The position numbers and the translations under genes were made by a program. The notes beneath the pieces are model-generated. The model had not been told where the DNA came from. It saw only the letters and a program-made list of their open reading frames with translations, and did no database searches. 8,144 nucleotides of DNA from an uncultured Clostridium sp. (GTDB lineage: Bacteria > Bacillota > Clostridia > Peptostreptococcales > Peptostreptococcaceae). Positions 7,081 through 8,144 of this stretch are shown one piece after another; position 1 is the stretch's first letter, and every line of letters starts with the position of its first letter. The DNA lies in the NCBI GenBank assembly GCA_900539645.1, contig UQCY01000083.1:1-8144 (forward strand). The letters are read 5' to 3'.

Positions 7081-7095
7081 TTTCTAAACTAGAAA
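7081..7095. promoter_or_regulatory. Small palindrome, possible operator
   Basis: TTTCTA-AAC-TAGAAA is a perfect 6-base inverted repeat with a 3-base centre, a layout typical of dimeric regulator sites. It is about 200 bases upstream of the YitT promoter, which is far for direct control, and could be chance. Confidence 0.25.
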
Positions 7096-7097
7096 AA

Positions 7098-7153
7098 AAT
7101 TAATAAAAACTCGCTGTTTATTAATACTAAGAAAATACATAATTAATAAAAAC
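7098..7153. repeat. 13-base AT-rich direct repeat with an inverted partial copy
   Basis: AATTAATAAAAAC occurs at 7098-7110 and 7141-7153, 43 bases apart start to start. TTTATTAAT at 7117-7125 is inverted to the first copy and can pair with it (9 bp, 7099-7107 with 7117-7125, 9-base loop). The low complexity makes chance plausible. Confidence 0.45.
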
Positions 7154-7237
7154 AAAACGCAAATGAGAAAACGATACACACATTGAAATTACTACATTTT
7201 GGTTGGTGTTATGAAAAAATAAATAAAAAAATCGAAA

Positions 7238-7269
7238 AAGAGCTGCTTGAAATTTAACAAGCGGCTCTT
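7238..7269. terminator. Hairpin terminator upstream of the YitT-family gene
   Basis: A 12-bp stem with one G-U pair (AAGAGCTGCTTG at 7238-7249 with 7258-7269) and an 8-base loop is the most GC-rich hairpin in the gap. On the + strand it is followed by AAATTTTAATT, a poor T run. Read on the - strand it is followed by TTTTCGATTTTTTT, a better one. It may work in both directions. It lies 25 bases before the YitT -35 element, so it would insulate that promoter from upstream reading. Confidence 0.65.
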
Positions 7270-7293
7270 AAATTTTAATTCGAAAAATTAAGC

Positions 7294-7322
7294 TTTACTT
7301 TACTTTTTTTATTGTTTATAAT
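7294..7322 (+). promoter_or_regulatory. Promoter of the YitT-family gene
   Basis: TTTACT (7294-7299, four of six) and a perfect TATAAT (7317-7322) are separated by the ideal 17 bases. The predicted transcript start is near 7329, about 25 bases before the ATG at 7354. An upstream in-frame start near 7312 would lie inside the promoter, which supports 7354. Confidence 0.8.
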
Positions 7323-7340
7323 TGTGGTAACAAAAAGAAA

Positions 7341-7348
7341 AGGAAGGG
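7341..7348 (+). promoter_or_regulatory. Ribosome binding site of the YitT-family gene
   Basis: AGGAAGGG lies five bases before the ATG at 7354 and fixes that start over an upstream in-frame candidate near 7312, which has no comparable site. Confidence 0.8.
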
Positions 7349-7353
7349 ATAGT

Positions 7354-7995
7354 ATGTATGACAGGCGATCTTTAAAGGACATATCTTTAATACTAATAGG
7401 ATCGACAATATTAGCATTTGGAGTTTACAACTTCTACTATTTAAACAGTATTACAGAAGGAGGAGTATTAGGGATAACTTTACTATTAAAAAACATATTT
7501 GGATTTGATGTTTCCATAGCAGGAGCAATACTAGATATAGCTTTATTAATAATGGGATTCAAAATGTTTGGTAAAAAATTCTTTGTATACTCAGTAGGAG
7601 CATCTGTAGGATTTTCAGTTTTATATGATATATTTGAAACTGTAGGACCACTACTTCCTCAGATGGGAATGTTTGCATCAGCTGTTTTAGGTGGTTTATC
7701 AGTTGGTGTAGGCTGTGGAATAATGATGAGAGTAGGTTGTGCTTCAGGGGGCGACGACGCCTTAGCAATGATAATTTCAAAAGTAACATCATTAAAATTA
7801 AGTACAGTGTACTTGATAACAGACGGTGTAGTACTTTTACTTTCAGTGAGTTACATACCAGCAGTTCAGTTAGTATATTCAATAGTAGCTGTTCTAATAA
7901 GTGGTAAAACAATCGACTTTATATACGGATTAGGTAGAACTAATAGAGTTGAAGTTGAAAAAACAAATATACCAGCGGGAGTGCATGCTGTTTAA
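7354..7995 (+). CDS. YitT-family membrane protein lacking the DUF2179 domain
   Basis: This 213-residue integral membrane protein belongs to the YitT family (DUF161 membrane core). It has about five to six hydrophobic helices. The first family block appears as ITEGGVLGITLLLK (33-46), the equivalent of TGGVSGIA. The second runs GGLSVGVGCGIMMRVG to CASGGDDALA (129-138), where most relatives read STGGTDI. Typical members (about 280-290 residues) end in a cytoplasmic DUF2179 domain. Here the protein stops soon after the last helix with a short tail (NRVEVEKTNIPAGVHAV), and the DNA after the stop shows no remnant of such a domain, so this looks like a natural short form rather than a fresh truncation. 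YitT function is unknown; transport has been guessed. The gene has its own promoter and terminator and is single. It also resembles the broader YczE/YyaS/YitT grouping. Confidence 0.87.
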   Translation: MYDRRSLKDISLILIGSTILAFGVYNFYYLNSITEGGVLGITLLLKNIFGFDVSIAGAILDIALLIMGFKMFGKKFFVYSVGASVGFSVLYDIFETVGPLLPQMGMFASAVLGGLSVGVGCGIMMRVGCASGGDDALAMIISKVTSLKLSTVYLITDGVVLLLSVSYIPAVQLVYSIVAVLISGKTIDFIYGLGRTNRVEVEKTNIPAGVHAV

Positions 7996-8023
7996 AGTAC
8001 TATTGATTAAGTTACCAAAACAA

Positions 8024-8044
8024 ATTAAACGGATATAGTTTAAT
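8024..8044. repeat. Short inverted repeat after the YitT-family gene
   Basis: ATTAAAC (8024-8030) and GTTTAAT (8038-8044) form a 7-bp inverted repeat with a 7-base loop. It has no T run after it, and the strong terminator follows 28 bases later, so it is probably a chance AT-rich hairpin. Confidence 0.3.
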
Positions 8045-8071
8045 AGATTAAATATATATAAATCATAATGC

Positions 8072-8108
8072 AAAAGAGGTTTTATTGTAAAATAAAACCT
8101 CTTTTTTT
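8072..8108 (+). terminator. Strong rho-independent terminator after the YitT-family gene
   Basis: A perfect 15-bp stem (AAAAGAGGTTTTATT at 8072-8086 with 8091-8105) is capped by GTAA, a GNRA-type tetraloop in RNA, and overlaps a run of seven T (8102-8108). The A run at its 5' side could also let it act on the - strand for a gene beyond the window. Confidence 0.95.
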
Positions 8109-8144
8109 GTTGTCAAATTAAATATATTAAAAATTTATGCCAGA

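Larger units (their letters stand above)
6964..7353 (+). other. 390-base intergenic region, no protein gene seen
   Basis: I see no open frame with a ribosome binding site on either strand. In order the region holds: the tail of a weak hairpin at the previous stop; a possible promoter (6978-7007); a 15-base palindrome (7081-7095); two copies of a 13-base AT-rich repeat (7098-7110 and 7141-7153) with an inverted partial copy between; a good hairpin (7238-7269); and the promoter and ribosome binding site of the next gene. It could be a long 3' untranslated region, carry a small RNA, or be plain AT-rich spacer. Confidence 0.6.

Noticed and set aside
7098..7153. CRISPR-like repeats
   Set aside because: Only two 13-base AT-rich copies, no regular spacing or unique spacers, and no cas genes nearby.
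7312..7353. Upstream start adding 14 residues to the YitT-family protein
   Set aside because: It overlaps the TATAAT of the promoter, and the ribosome binding site at 7341-7348 points to ATG 7354.
6964..7353. Riboswitch or T-box leader for the YitT-family gene
   Set aside because: The promoter at 7294-7322 leaves only about a 25-base leader, and I see no conserved T-box or riboswitch core in the upstream gap.
7559..7912. Minus-strand open frame opposite the YitT-family gene
   Set aside because: Leu-rich low-complexity translation, entirely inside a convincing gene, with no family resemblance.

Overview
The window looks like chromosomal DNA of a low-GC anaerobic Firmicute, probably a clostridium of the Peptostreptococcaceae type. 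This is inferred from the AT-rich sequence, the dominance of AGA and ATA codons, strong GAGG-type ribosome binding sites, and the protein families present. No 16S or other taxonomic marker is present, so the genus is not settled. All six genes are on the + strand. I see no tRNA, rRNA, CRISPR array, insertion sequence, integrase or phage gene.

Layout: (1) 90-1490, a divergent 12-helix member of the POT/PTR peptide transporter family, closed by a strong terminator (1521-1564). (2) 1645-5600, a two-gene ABC operon led by an extended -10 promoter (1599-1607). It encodes a LolD/MacB-type ATPase and a 1083-residue FtsX-like permease, whose first outer-face region carries a coiled-coil hairpin of about 270 residues. 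The reading frames meet or overlap by a few bases, so the pair almost certainly forms one membrane machine. A hairpin follows at 5678-5716. (3) 5752-6963, a two-gene unit: a 116-residue acidic helical protein of unknown function (possibly DUF6483), then 21 bases later a YihY/BrkB six-helix membrane protein. (4) 6964-7353, a 390-base gene-free gap with a weak hairpin, a possible promoter, AT-rich repeats, a small palindrome, a strong hairpin and the promoter of the next gene. (5) 7354-7995, a YitT-family membrane protein without the usual C-terminal DUF2179 domain, closed by a very strong terminator (8072-8108).

Five of the six genes encode membrane or membrane-associated machinery, but each unit has its own terminator and I see no pathway linking them. 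I did not find a clear new defence or mobile system. The best leads are the POT protein that lacks its proton-coupling motif and the extra helix pair, the coiled-coil FtsX permease with YhgE/Pip-like L-x-x-G heptads, the small unknown protein coupled to YihY, and a possible small RNA in the 390-base gap. Four starts were chosen from ribosome binding sites and differ from the longest open frame (1645, 5752, 6124, 7354); the permease start is placed at 2349 with 2343 as an alternative.
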